Source: Synergistes jonesii (lineage in GTDB: Bacteria; Synergistota; Synergistia; Synergistales; Synergistaceae). From it: DNA of 64,000 nucleotides. The notes beneath the pieces are model-generated. The model worked only from the letters and a program-made list of their open reading frames with translations, did not search any database and was not told the DNA's origin. This document shows, piece by piece, positions 1 to 9,035 of the stretch. Position 1 is the stretch's first letter. The number at the start of each line of letters is the position of its first letter. The stretch lies in assembly GCF_000712295.1 (NCBI RefSeq), contig NZ_JMKI01000051.1, forward strand, positions 32,256 to 96,255. The letters run 5' to 3'. Position numbers and translations under genes: made by a program.

Positions 1-284
1 TTGGGCATTTTGAGCGCCTGCATGAAGAGGTTGAAGGATTCTGTGTCTTCGTTCATCAGGCTTATGAATTCGGCGCGCAGTTTTTCGCCTTCTTCAAGAA
101 CTTTGTGCATTTTATCCCAGCTAGTCCGGTATTTTTCTTTGCCCAGCGTGAGGTTCGCCACCATCGCTTCGAGTCCGGCGGCAAGCGACCCGCAGAGCGC
201 GGCTACGCTTCCGCCTCCGGGCGCCGGCGAGTTGGAGGCGAGTTCGTCTATGAAGGCTTTTATTGTCGTTTCTTCGAATTTCAT
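1..284 (-). CDS. fchA: Formiminotetrahydrofolate cyclodeaminase (partial, 3' end outside window)
   Basis: Only the first 94 codons are present; the gene runs off the left edge. The N-terminus contains the segment APGGGSVAAL, typical of the cyclodeaminase/cyclohydrolase (FTCD_C) family, followed by a helix-rich stretch. The family converts 5-formimino-THF to 5,10-methenyl-THF and ammonia. The ATG is preceded by AGAGGAG at good spacing. It lies downstream of hutU on the same strand and completes the formimino-transfer route used by FtcD, encoded in the divergent hut operon. The family assignment is firm; the exact reaction is inferred from this context. Confidence 0.88.
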   Translation of the reverse strand, partial: MKFEETTIKAFIDELASNSPAPGGGSVAALCGSLAAGLEAMVANLTLGKEKYRTSWDKMHKVLEEGEKLRAEFISLMNEDTESFNLFMQALKMP

Positions 285-328
285 TTGCTTTGTCTCCTCT
301 TTTTCCTGTTTTCTTCCGCTAATTAAAC

Positions 329-348
329 GCGGGCGGTTTCCCGCCCGC
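329..348 (-). terminator. GC-rich stem-loop between hutU and fchA
   Basis: Perfect 8-bp stem (329-336 with 341-348) and a 4-base loop, in the 96-base gap after the hutU stop. On the minus strand it is followed by GTTTAATT, a weak U-tract, so it may be a partial terminator or an RNA-processing/stability hairpin that lowers fchA expression relative to hutU. Confidence 0.45.
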
Positions 349-380
349 TTCGCAGGGGGTTAGCTCTTTTCTTACCGCGG

Positions 381-2399
381 TTATTTGTTTTTCCTGACTA
401 TGTCCGTCAGGTAGGCGTCGTCTGCGATGTAGGGCAGTGTGATGTGCCCGTCTCCGCGTTTGCCGTTGAAGGTTTCCGCCGTCTCTATCGCGTGTTCGTT
501 GCGCGCCCACGCTCTGCGCGCCACTCCGCTTATGACGTCCCAGCTCATCGATTCTTTGATTATGCGGTCTACTCTTTCGCTTCCGTCGAGGACGAGCCCG
601 AAGCCGCCGTTTATCGCTTTGCCTGTGCCGACTCCTCCTCCGTTGTGCAGCGCTACTAGGCTCATGCCGCGCGCGCAGTTGCCGGCGAAGGTGTGTATGG
701 CCATTTCCGCCATGATGTTGCTGCCGTCTTTGATGTTGGAGGTCTCGCGGTAGGGGGAGTCGGTGCCGGATACGTCGTGATGGTCGCGCCCGAGCATTAC
801 AGGCCCTATTTCTCCGTTTCTCACCATTTCGTTGAATTTGAGCGCTATGCGCATTCTTCCCTCTTCGTCCTGGTAGAGGATGCGGCATTCGGTGCCCACT
901 ACGAGTTTGTTTTTCTCGGCATCGCGGATCCATACCCAGTTGTCGTGGTCCTGGAAGCGGCGCTGAGGGTCTATACATTCCATCGCCGCTTTGTCTGTCT
1001 TTTTGAGGTCTTCGTGATCGTGCGATAGGCAGCACCAGCGGAAGGGGCCGTAGCCGTAGTCGAAGAGGAGCGGGCCCATTATGTCTTCCACATATGACGG
1101 GAAGATGAAGCCGTCGAAGGTGTCTTTGCCGTTTTTCGCTATTTCTTTGACTCCCGCGTCGAATACCGCGCGCATGAAGGAGTTGCCGTAGTCGAAGAAG
1201 TAGGCGCCTTTTGCGTGGAGGGCTTTGATGAGTTCGAAGTGTTTTTTGAGGCTCTTGTTCACCAGCCCGATGAATTTTTCTTTGTCTTCGGCCAAAAGCC
1301 GCGTCCTTTCTTCGAAGCTTACGCCCTGCGGACAGTAGCCTCCGTCGTAGGGGACGTGGCAGGAGGTCTGGTCGGAGAGGAGTTCGACTTTTTTGTCGTT
1401 GTCGAGCGCGTATTGCAGGAGGTCTACTATGTTGCCTTCGTAGGCTATCGAGAGGGGTTCGCCAGCCGACATCGCTTCTTCGGCCCATCTGAAGGCTTCC
1501 GCAAGCTCTTTAGTCCTTTTGCTTACCCAGCCCTGGCTGTGGCGCGTCTCTATGCGCGATGGGTCTACTTCGGCTATTATCGCCGCCGCTCCCGCTATTT
1601 CGGCTGCTTTCGGCTGGGCTCCGCTCATGCCGCCGAGTCCAGAGGAGATGAAGAGGTGTCCCGCGAGCCCCCTGCCTTCCTGAAGGTGGAACATTTTGCG
1701 CCCCGCGTTGAGCAGCGTGTTGTATGTGCCGTGCACTATGCCCTGCGGACCTATGTACATCCAACCCCCGGCTGTCATCTGACCGTAATTGGCGACTCCC
1801 AGCGCGGTCGCTCGACGGAAGTTGTCGGGGTCGTCGAAGAGGCCGACCATGAGGCCGTTGGTCAATATCACGCGCGGCGCGGAGGGGTGCGAACGGAAGA
1901 GCCCCAGCGGATGACCGGACTGCACGACGAGCGTCTGGTCTTCCGTCACGACTTCAAGATATTTTTTGATTAGCCTGTATTGCATCCAGTTCTGACAGAC
2001 CTGCCCCGTTTCCCCGTAGGTCACGAGCTCGTAGGGGTAGAGCGCGACGTCGAAGTCCAGGTTGTTGTCGATCATCACCTGGAAGGCCTTGCCTTCGATG
2101 CAGCGCCCCTTGTATTCGTCTATGGGTTTGCCGTGGATGCGTCCTTTCGGACGGAAGCGGTAGCCGTAGATGCGCCCGTGCTCTTTGTACTCCTGAAGGA
2201 ATTCCGGCGCGAGCTCCCTGTGGAACCTCTCCGGTATATAGCGCAGCGCGTTCTTCAGCGCTAGCACCGTGTCCTGCTCGCTGAGCACCTGCCCGCGGTC
2301 CGGCGCCCTCCTTATACCCTCCTCGAATTCCGCCTTAGCAGGCAGACCTTCCGCAAACTCAAGACGAAGTTCCATCGTTTTTCCTGTCGCATCAAACAT
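381..2399 (-). CDS. hutU: Urocanate hydratase, long form
   Basis: Second enzyme of histidine degradation: hydrates urocanate to 4-imidazolone-5-propionate using tightly bound NAD+. Recognisable family segments include YGQMTAGGWMYIGPQG and SSGLGGMSGAQPKA in the middle of the protein, plus ETVGPV-type C-terminal blocks. At about 672 residues it is the long form, similar in length to the animal enzyme (about 676), rather than the roughly 555-residue form of Pseudomonas and Bacillus. Start: GGAG lies 8 bases before the ATG at 2399; another in-frame ATG at 2414 would add five residues but has no visible Shine-Dalgarno sequence. Divergent from hutH across a shared regulatory gap; fchA follows downstream. 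Confidence 0.95.
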   Translation of the reverse strand: MFDATGKTMELRLEFAEGLPAKAEFEEGIRRAPDRGQVLSEQDTVLALKNALRYIPERFHRELAPEFLQEYKEHGRIYGYRFRPKGRIHGKPIDEYKGRCIEGKAFQVMIDNNLDFDVALYPYELVTYGETGQVCQNWMQYRLIKKYLEVVTEDQTLVVQSGHPLGLFRSHPSAPRVILTNGLMVGLFDDPDNFRRATALGVANYGQMTAGGWMYIGPQGIVHGTYNTLLNAGRKMFHLQEGRGLAGHLFISSGLGGMSGAQPKAAEIAGAAAIIAEVDPSRIETRHSQGWVSKRTKELAEAFRWAEEAMSAGEPLSIAYEGNIVDLLQYALDNDKKVELLSDQTSCHVPYDGGYCPQGVSFEERTRLLAEDKEKFIGLVNKSLKKHFELIKALHAKGAYFFDYGNSFMRAVFDAGVKEIAKNGKDTFDGFIFPSYVEDIMGPLLFDYGYGPFRWCCLSHDHEDLKKTDKAAMECIDPQRRFQDHDNWVWIRDAEKNKLVVGTECRILYQDEEGRMRIALKFNEMVRNGEIGPVMLGRDHHDVSGTDSPYRETSNIKDGSNIMAEMAIHTFAGNCARGMSLVALHNGGGVGTGKAINGGFGLVLDGSERVDRIIKESMSWDVISGVARRAWARNEHAIETAETFNGKRGDGHITLPYIADDAYLTDIVRKNK

Positions 2400-2447
2400 A
2401 ACTGTCAGCTCCATTCTTTATTTATTTTACAAATTTCATTTCCCGTC

Positions 2448-2475
2448 TTGACGAACAGAAATTTTTAACTATACT
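2448..2475 (+). promoter_or_regulatory. Candidate promoter for hutH-ftcD-hutI
   Basis: TTGACG at 2448-2453 and TATACT at 2470-2475, separated by 16 bases, reading toward hutH. This would give a leader of about 165 bases. A second possible -10 element (TATAAC, 2592-2597) nearer the gene lacks a clear -35. Confidence 0.45.
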
Positions 2476-2523
2476 AATTGTAGCGCAAAGATTTAAGATT
2501 GAAAAGTATTAAATAGGGAAAAA

Positions 2524-2556
2524 GCGCTATTTTTTTGAAATGTAAGTGCTATTTTT
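2524..2556. repeat. Two direct repeats in the hutU/hutH intergenic region
   Basis: GCGCTATTTTT (2524-2534) and GTGCTATTTTT (2546-2556) are offset by 22 bases, about two helical turns, downstream of the candidate hutH promoter. This phasing suits cooperative binding of a regulator. No hutR-like gene lies in the window. Confidence 0.35.
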
Positions 2557-2648
2557 ATCGAGGAATTTTTTTCGCCCCACTCCACGGTAATTATAACACT
2601 AATGAGAAAATTTAACAAAAATAAAACAGCACAAGGAGGACATTTTAT

Positions 2649-4175
2649 ATGGATGCCGTACTTTTGAATGGACAGTCGCTCACGCTTAAGGATGTTGAAA
2701 ACGTAGCTCGCAGAGGTTACAAAGTTGAGATCGCGCCGGAGGCGAAGGAGCTGATCAAGGAATGCGCCGAATCGGTCCGCAAATGGGTCGAAGAGGGACG
2801 CATCGTATACGGCGTAACGACGGGCTTCGGCGACCTGGCTTCGGTCGTCATTCCGCGCGACAAGAGCCGCCAGCTTCAGGAAAATCTTCTCATGAGCCAC
2901 TCCTGCGGCTTCGGCGAAGCCTACCCCGAAGAAGTAGTGCGCGCGATAATGCTTCTCCGCGTAAATACGCTTACCCGCGGCTATTCGGGAATAAGCCTCG
3001 CGACGCTGCAACAGATGGTCGATTATCTTAACGCGGGAATCCACCCCGTCGTGCCCCAACAGGGTTCGGTAGGTGCAAGCGGCGACCTCTGCCCGCTGTC
3101 GCACGTAGCGATATCGCTCATCGGCAAGGGCGACGTCGTATATAAAGGAAAGAAGATGACCGCAGCCGACGCGATCGCGGCGGAGGGATTGAAGCCGGTC
3201 GAGCTTCAGCCGAAGGAAGGGCTCGCGCTCAACAACGGCACGACGGTCATGACGGCGGTCGCGGCCCTCTGCATTATCGACGCTATGAAGATGGTAAAGA
3301 ACGCCGACATAGCCGCGGCGATGTCGGCCGAAGCTCTTCACGCCGTCCCCTACGCATTTGACCGCCGCACCCACGATCTGCGTCCGCAGCACGGTCAGGG
3401 AATCGTCGCTGAAAACATGCGCCGCCTTCTCGAAGGAAGCGAGATCGTCGAGAAATATAAAAAGGACCGCGTTCAGGACGCCTATTCGCTGCGCTGCCTC
3501 CCACAGGTCCACGGCGCGAGCCGCGACGCGATAGGCTACGTGAAGGATAAGGTCGAGATAGAAATCAACTCGGTCACTGACAACCCCATCATCTTCCACA
3601 GGGACGGCGAAGCGATAAGCGGCGGGAACTTCCACGGCCAGCCGATGGCGATGGCGATGGACTTCTTCGGGATAGCCTGCGCAGAATTTGCTAATATCGC
3701 TGAGCGCCGCATCGCGCGCCTCGTCGACCACAAACTCTCCGATCTGCCGCCGTTCCTCGTCTCCGACAGCGGCGTGAACAGCGGCTTCATGATTCCGCAG
3801 TACACAGCCGCCGCTATCGTATCGGAGGACAAGGTGCTCGCGCATCCGTCGGTCGTCGATTCGATCCCGACGTCCGCAAACCAGGAAGACCACGTCTCCA
3901 TGGGCGGCTACAGCGCGCGCAAGGGGCGCCAGATCCTCGACAACGCTAACAAGGTCATCGCTATAGAAATGCTGAACGCCGCGCAGGGAATGGACTTCCG
4001 CGCGCCGCTGAAGCCGGGCAAAGGCACTCGGGCCGCCTTCGCGGAATATCGCAAGCACGTGCCCTTCTACGAGAAGGACCAGGTCATGCAGCCGCTTATG
4101 CTGAAGTCGCTCGAACTCGTAGAAGCCGGGACGATAATCAGCGCCGCAGAAGCTGCGGTCGGCGAACTGAAGTAA
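2649..4175 (+). CDS. hutH: Histidine ammonia-lyase
   Basis: Deaminates L-histidine to trans-urocanate, the first step of the hut pathway. The Ala-Ser-Gly triad that self-cyclises into the MIO electrophile is at residues 143-145 within GSVGASGDLCPLSH. The N-terminal YGVTTGFG motif (54-61) and the central NSVTDNP motif match the family. The 508-residue length is typical. The ATG is preceded by AAGGAGGA at ideal spacing. First gene of hutH-ftcD-hutI; a 521-codon open frame on the opposite strand is a shadow of this gene. Confidence 0.97.
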   Translation: MDAVLLNGQSLTLKDVENVARRGYKVEIAPEAKELIKECAESVRKWVEEGRIVYGVTTGFGDLASVVIPRDKSRQLQENLLMSHSCGFGEAYPEEVVRAIMLLRVNTLTRGYSGISLATLQQMVDYLNAGIHPVVPQQGSVGASGDLCPLSHVAISLIGKGDVVYKGKKMTAADAIAAEGLKPVELQPKEGLALNNGTTVMTAVAALCIIDAMKMVKNADIAAAMSAEALHAVPYAFDRRTHDLRPQHGQGIVAENMRRLLEGSEIVEKYKKDRVQDAYSLRCLPQVHGASRDAIGYVKDKVEIEINSVTDNPIIFHRDGEAISGGNFHGQPMAMAMDFFGIACAEFANIAERRIARLVDHKLSDLPPFLVSDSGVNSGFMIPQYTAAAIVSEDKVLAHPSVVDSIPTSANQEDHVSMGGYSARKGRQILDNANKVIAIEMLNAAQGMDFRAPLKPGKGTRAAFAEYRKHVPFYEKDQVMQPLMLKSLELVEAGTIISAAEAAVGELK

Positions 4176-4217
4176 TATAATAAAAACAGCTTACAGCGAA
4201 AGGCAGGAAGATATAAT

Positions 4218-5141
4218 ATGGCAATGCAGCTTATCGAATGTGTCCCCAACTTCAGCGAAGGCAGAAGGCAGGAGGTAATCGACGAAATAGTGAACTGCTT
4301 CCGGGACAAGCGCGGGGTCTATCTCTTCGACCACCGCGCCGACGAGGATCACAACCGCCTGGTCGTCAGCCTCGTCGGAGCTCCCGCTCCCATCTGCGAC
4401 GCGCTGATCGAAGCGGCCAAGGCCGCCGAGAAGCATATCGACATGAATAAGCATCAGGGCGGCCATCCGCGCATCGGCGCGGTCGATGTCGTCCCCTTCA
4501 CTCCTATCAAGGGCATTTCGATGGATGAGTGCATCGAACTCGCCCACGCGTTCGGCGAGCGCTATTACAAAGAGACCGGCATCCCCGTCTATTTCTACGA
4601 AGACGCCGCGAAGCGCCCGGAGAGGAAGCGCCTCGAGGTCATACGCAAGGGGCAGTACGAGACGCTGAAAGAAGAAGCGAAGACGAAACCGGAGCGCAGG
4701 CCGGACGTAGGCGAGGCCTGCCTGCATCCGACGGCCGGCGCCACGGTGATCGGAGCGCGCAAGTTCCTCGTCGCCTTCAACGTCAACCTCGACACGACGG
4801 ATGTGGCGATAGCGAAGAAGATAGCCGCGGCGGTGCGCGCGTCGTCTGGCGGCTTCTGCTGCGTCAAGGGCATAGGGCTTGCGCTGGAGGAGCGCGGCAT
4901 CACGCAGGTCAGCATGAACCTCGTCGACTACGAGAAGAACTCCCTTTACCGCGTGCTTGAGACGATAAGGATGGAAGCGAGGCGCTGGGGCGTTTCCGTG
5001 ATCGAGACTGAAGTCTACGGCATGATCCCCGTGAACGCGATATTGGAAAGCGCCGCCTACTATCTCCAGATCGCGGACTTCAAGCCGGAGCAGGTGCTTG
5101 AGCTCAAGCTGCTCGACATCATGAGCGAAAAGGCCGAATGA
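4218..5141 (+). CDS. ftcD: Glutamate formimidoyltransferase
   Basis: Transfers the formimino group of N-formimino-L-glutamate to tetrahydrofolate, giving glutamate and 5-formimino-THF. The N-terminal motif ECVPNFSEGR and the segment HQGGHPRIGAVDVVPF are hallmarks of the family. At 307 residues it is the stand-alone transferase without the fused cyclodeaminase of animal FTCD; that activity is encoded separately by the partial gene at the left edge. Its stop lies one base before the hutI start, so translation is probably coupled. This indicates the folate-linked route of histidine degradation rather than formiminoglutamase (HutG) or HutF. Confidence 0.95.
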   Translation: MAMQLIECVPNFSEGRRQEVIDEIVNCFRDKRGVYLFDHRADEDHNRLVVSLVGAPAPICDALIEAAKAAEKHIDMNKHQGGHPRIGAVDVVPFTPIKGISMDECIELAHAFGERYYKETGIPVYFYEDAAKRPERKRLEVIRKGQYETLKEEAKTKPERRPDVGEACLHPTAGATVIGARKFLVAFNVNLDTTDVAIAKKIAAAVRASSGGFCCVKGIGLALEERGITQVSMNLVDYEKNSLYRVLETIRMEARRWGVSVIETEVYGMIPVNAILESAAYYLQIADFKPEQVLELKLLDIMSEKAE

Positions 5142-5142
5142 G

Positions 5143-6387
5143 ATGAAAAAGCTTTACAGAAACATGCGCCTCTTCACCGCCGTCGATAATGGCAGAGCTC
5201 TTGCGGGCGCCGAACAGGGAAAGATAAGCGAACTTAAGAACGCTTCTATGCTCGTTTCCAACGGCGTCGTCGAGCGCGTCGGCGCGGAGGACGAAGTGAC
5301 GAAAGGGATATGCGGCCGCGACATCTCGTTCGAAAAGGATTTCGGCGGAGCCTGCGTGATACCCGGCTTCGTCGACCCACACACGCACATCTGTTTCGCG
5401 AAGCGCCGCGAAGACGAGTTCGGTATGCGCCTCGCAGGGCTCCCCTACTTGGAGATACTCGCGCGCGGCGGCGGCATTCTCTCTTCCGTGAACGCGGTGA
5501 AGGAAACGGACGAAGAGGAGCTTTTCAGGCGCAGCGAACGCACGGTGCTGGCGGCTCTTTCCAAGGGCACAACTACGATAGAGATAAAGAGCGGCTACGG
5601 GCTGGATACGGAGGCCGAGCTCAAAATGCTCCGCGTAATAGAGCGCATATCGAAAGAGACCCCGCTCACCGTCGCGCCCACCTTCATGGGCGCGCACGCC
5701 GTGCCGCCGGAATATAAATCGGATCCGGATAAGTTCGTCGACGAAATACTCATCAAAGAAATGCTCCCGAAGGTCAAGGCCCAGGGTATTGCGCGCTTCT
5801 GCGACGTCTTCTGCGAAGAGGGGGTCTTCTCCGTCGAACAGAGCCGCAGGCTGCTTAAAGCCGCGGCTGCTATGGGCTTCAAGCTGAAGATACACGCGGA
5901 CGAGGTCAACGACCTCGGCGGCGCGGGGCTCGCGGCCGAGCTTCACACGACGTCGGCCGAACATCTGCTCGCAGCCTCAGAAGAGCACCTCAAAGCGATG
6001 GGCGAAGCCGGCACGATAGCGGTGCTGCTTCCGGCTACAGCTTACAGCCTTAAAAAGCCCTACGCGAACGGCAGGAACATCGTCGACTGGAACGTCCCCG
6101 TAGCTATAGCTACGGACTGCAACCCGGGCTCCTGCTTCTGCGAATCGATGCCATTCGTCTTCGGGCTCGCAGTGATGAAGATGAACATGACGGTTGACGA
6201 AGCCTTGACGGCGTCGACGCTCAACGCGGCCTACGCTATAGGCCTCGCCGACAAGGTCGGCAGCCTGCAGCCCGGCAAGCAGGCGGACTTCCTCGTCTTA
6301 GACGGAGAAACGCCCGTGGCTCTCGCCTACCACGCCGGCAGCACGTCGGTAATGGAAGTCTATAAACTCGGCGAAAAAGTGGCGTAA
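5143..6387 (+). CDS. hutI: Imidazolonepropionase
   Basis: Hydrolyses 4-imidazolone-5-propionate to N-formimino-L-glutamate. It belongs to the amidohydrolase superfamily: the metal-binding pair H80-T-H82 sits in DPHTHICF, a further His is in the segment KIHADEVNDLGGAGLA, and the conserved Asp is in ATDCNPGSC. The 414-residue length is normal. It starts one base after ftcD and ends the plus-strand hut operon, followed by an 11-bp terminator stem. Confidence 0.96.
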   Translation: MKKLYRNMRLFTAVDNGRALAGAEQGKISELKNASMLVSNGVVERVGAEDEVTKGICGRDISFEKDFGGACVIPGFVDPHTHICFAKRREDEFGMRLAGLPYLEILARGGGILSSVNAVKETDEEELFRRSERTVLAALSKGTTTIEIKSGYGLDTEAELKMLRVIERISKETPLTVAPTFMGAHAVPPEYKSDPDKFVDEILIKEMLPKVKAQGIARFCDVFCEEGVFSVEQSRRLLKAAAAMGFKLKIHADEVNDLGGAGLAAELHTTSAEHLLAASEEHLKAMGEAGTIAVLLPATAYSLKKPYANGRNIVDWNVPVAIATDCNPGSCFCESMPFVFGLAVMKMNMTVDEALTASTLNAAYAIGLADKVGSLQPGKQADFLVLDGETPVALAYHAGSTSVMEVYKLGEKVA

Positions 6388-6403
6388 AAACTTTATAAAG
6401 CTG

Positions 6404-6438
6404 ATGCCGCCCGACGCATACTGCGGATCGGGCGGCAT
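6404..6438. terminator. Terminator between convergent hutI and recN
   Basis: Perfect 11-bp inverted repeat (6404-6414 with 6428-6438), 13-base loop, followed by TTTCATT on the plus strand and by A/T-rich sequence on the other. It probably serves hutI and possibly recN. Confidence 0.75.
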
Positions 6439-6470
6439 TTTCATTCCCGCGCGCCGCTTAGCCGCGCGGT

Positions 6471-8132
6471 CTATACGAGCGGCTCCTCGCCGTTGTTTTC
6501 GAGCAGCGCTTTTGCATGTTCGAGGGCCTCGCGCGAAGTTTCGTCGCCGGAGAGCATCCTCGCTATCTCCCTTTCACGCGCCTCGCCGGCGACTTCAAAT
6601 ATTTCGGTCTCTTCCCCCGACCTCTTTACGACGAAATGCTGATCGGCCATCGCCGCTATGGTGGCCTGGTGAGTTATCAATATCGTGCGGCAGCGCTTCG
6701 AAAGGCTGCGCAGTTTGTAACCGGCGAGCAGCGCCGTTTTTCCGCCGAGGCCGGCCTCAACTTCGTCGAAGATAAGTGTGCCGGGCAGTTTTTCGTCGCC
6801 GACTGAAAGTTGTAGCGCTATCAGGATGCGCGAAAGTTCTCCGCCGGAGGCGTTCTTCCCCACCGGCAGCGGCGTCTGCTCCGGAAGGGCGAGCATGAAG
6901 TGCACGTTTTCCGCGCCGTCCACCCTGACCCTGTCGAGAGGCTCGATCTCTATGCTGAAGAGAGCGTATTCCATCGCCAGACCTCGCAGATGTTCGTTCA
7001 CCCTGCGCGAAAGCTCCGCCGCAGAGCTTGTGCGCAGCGCGCGCAGCTCCATCGCGAGGCACGAGGTTTCGCGGCGCAGCGACTGAGCCTTTTTTTCCAG
7101 CCCTTCGAGCTCTTCGCGGCTCCTCTTCAGCCATTCGATTTCGGCCTCCGCTTCCTTCGCGTATTCGATCAGTTCGGAGCTGCTCTGTATGTTCAGAGTC
7201 CTTTTGATTCTGCGCAGCGCGCCGAGCTTTTTCTCGACGCGCTCCTTCGCCTCTTCCGTATCTTCTTCGGAGCCTCCGGCGCGGCGCGTCTCGCTTATCA
7301 GCGCCGAAAGCTCCTGCGCGCCGGCGAGGGCTTTCTCTATCGCCTCTTCCCATCGCACGCCGTCGCTCTCGGCGCGCCCGCGCAGGGCCCGCGCCATTTT
7401 TTCAAGACGTTCGAGGATCCCATTTTCCGGGTCGTTCATGCCCTCGGCTGCGGCGCTCATCAAACGGCGCTCTCTTTCAGCGTTTTCAATCCTGCTGAGT
7501 TCGAGCTCCCACTCTTTTTCGCTTTCCGGCGTGAGTTCGAGCGTCCTGAGCTGTCTTATGACGGCCGGTGCGCCGTCGAATTTTTTTTCGCTTTCCCCGC
7601 GGCGCTTTTTAAGCGCGACTATCTCTTTTTCCGCGGCGATAGCGTCGGAAAATACTTTTTCAAGTTCTGAAGAGAGGGCCTTAAGGTTATCTCCGCCGCA
7701 GGAATCTACGAGTTCGAGCTGCTTCTGCGGCTCAAGGAGGCCGAGTTGCGCGAATTGGCTCTGTATCACTATGTTGCTTTCCATAGCGCGCGCGAGCACG
7801 GCGAGTGGAACCGTCTGCTCCTGCAGCACCGCCCGGCCTCTGCCGCCGCGCGAAAAGCTGCGCTTCGCTATCAGCGTCTGTTCCTGCGGCTGGTATTTTT
7901 CAGAGATTCCTTCGATAGGGGCCGAGGTCATCACGGCGCGCACTTCGCAGTTTTCTTCGTGCGTGTGGATATCGCCTGCCTGCGCGCGGCGTCCGGAGAT
8001 GAATTCCATCGCGCGCACGAGGCTGCTTTTTCCCGCGCCGCTCTCGCCGGTTATAACGATGAAATCCCCTCCGAACGACAGCGAGGCTTCGATGATCCCG
8101 CCTACGCCGCGTATCTCAAGCTCCTCTATCAA
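6471..8132 (-). CDS. recN: DNA repair protein RecN
   Basis: SMC-like ATPase acting early in double-strand-break repair. Walker A GESGAGKS is at residues 29-36, a long charged coiled-coil middle follows (roughly 150-380), then the ABC signature GGELSRILIAL near 434 and Walker B LIFDEVEAGLGG near 455. The 553-residue length is typical. The start is TTG, one base after the nadK stop, which suggests translational coupling; no better ATG is nearby. Last gene of the dxs-tlyA-nadK-recN run. Confidence 0.95.
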   Translation of the reverse strand: MIEELEIRGVGGIIEASLSFGGDFIVITGESGAGKSSLVRAMEFISGRRAQAGDIHTHEENCEVRAVMTSAPIEGISEKYQPQEQTLIAKRSFSRGGRGRAVLQEQTVPLAVLARAMESNIVIQSQFAQLGLLEPQKQLELVDSCGGDNLKALSSELEKVFSDAIAAEKEIVALKKRRGESEKKFDGAPAVIRQLRTLELTPESEKEWELELSRIENAERERRLMSAAAEGMNDPENGILERLEKMARALRGRAESDGVRWEEAIEKALAGAQELSALISETRRAGGSEEDTEEAKERVEKKLGALRRIKRTLNIQSSSELIEYAKEAEAEIEWLKRSREELEGLEKKAQSLRRETSCLAMELRALRTSSAAELSRRVNEHLRGLAMEYALFSIEIEPLDRVRVDGAENVHFMLALPEQTPLPVGKNASGGELSRILIALQLSVGDEKLPGTLIFDEVEAGLGGKTALLAGYKLRSLSKRCRTILITHQATIAAMADQHFVVKRSGEETEIFEVAGEAREREIARMLSGDETSREALEHAKALLENNGEEPLV

Positions 8133-8133
8133 A

Positions 8134-9024
8134 TCAGTCGCCAGCCTCTCTTATGCCGTTGAAGCCCCAGCGCAGCTTTTCGCGGAGCAGGTCGTAATAG
8201 CTGCGCCCCGTCAGCTGTATCGTGCGCACGAATGTCTGGTTGTCGAGCATCACGTGGAGTTCGTCGCCGGGCAAAAGCTCGTAGCCGAGCTGTCCGTCCT
8301 GCGTGAGCATCAGGTTTCTCGCGTCTCCTTTAGGTATCACGCAGATGTTGTCCGTATCGCTCAGAATAACCGGCCTCGCGTAAAGAGTGTGAGCACATAT
8401 AGGCGCCATTATCATGCAGGGGACGTGGGGCGGCACGATCGGGCCTCCGGCCGAAAGAGCGTAAGCCGTCGAGCCCGTCGGCGTAGAAAGTATCAGCCCG
8501 TCGGCGAGGAAGAGCGAAAGGATTTCTTTCCCAACTCTGACCTCTATGTCCACGACGCGCGCCAAACTGCCCTTAGATATGACCAAGTCGTTCAGCGCGT
8601 ATAGCTCGTGGACGAGCCTATTGCCGCGCCACACTTGCCCTTTGAGCAGGCGGCGAAGCTGGACGGAATATTTTCCGGAAATTATCTCTTCTATGTCGTT
8701 CTCCGCGGATTCCGGGCTGCCTATCGCGAGGAAGCCGAGGCGCCCCAGGTTGATGCCGTAGAGAGGAACGGCGCAGCCAAAGGTATAGCGCGCTGCGCGC
8801 AGGAAGGTCCCGTCGCCGCCGAGTATCACCGCGAAAGAGGATTCCTCCCGCCATTTCTCGTCGTCGACTCCCGGCAGCGCTATCGCCGAGGCTTCATGAG
8901 GGGGCAGAAGAAATTTTATATTGTTGCTCTTTCCCCAACGCCAAAGCCGCCACGCCATGTCGATCGCTTCGGGCTTCTGTGTGTTGAAAAGCAGGCCTAC
9001 TTTATTTTTTTCGACGTTTTCCAT
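8134..9024 (-). CDS. nadK: NAD kinase
   Basis: ATP-dependent phosphorylation of NAD+ to NADP+. The catalytic GGDGT motif is at residues 69-73, followed by the family segment YGINLGRLGFLA and, later, a TPTGSTAYALSAGGPI block. The 296-residue length is normal. The tlyA-nadK-recN order is widespread in bacteria and supports the call. Confidence 0.96.
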   Translation of the reverse strand: MENVEKNKVGLLFNTQKPEAIDMAWRLWRWGKSNNIKFLLPPHEASAIALPGVDDEKWREESSFAVILGGDGTFLRAARYTFGCAVPLYGINLGRLGFLAIGSPESAENDIEEIISGKYSVQLRRLLKGQVWRGNRLVHELYALNDLVISKGSLARVVDIEVRVGKEILSLFLADGLILSTPTGSTAYALSAGGPIVPPHVPCMIMAPICAHTLYARPVILSDTDNICVIPKGDARNLMLTQDGQLGYELLPGDELHVMLDNQTFVRTIQLTGRSYYDLLREKLRWGFNGIREAGD

Positions 9025-9035
9025 GCCAGCCTCCT

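Noticed and set aside
2493..4058. 521-codon open frame antisense to hutH
   Set aside because: hutH on the other strand has full family motifs and a strong ribosome site; the antisense translation is Arg/Val/Asp-rich without recognisable domains, typical of a shadow in GC-rich DNA.
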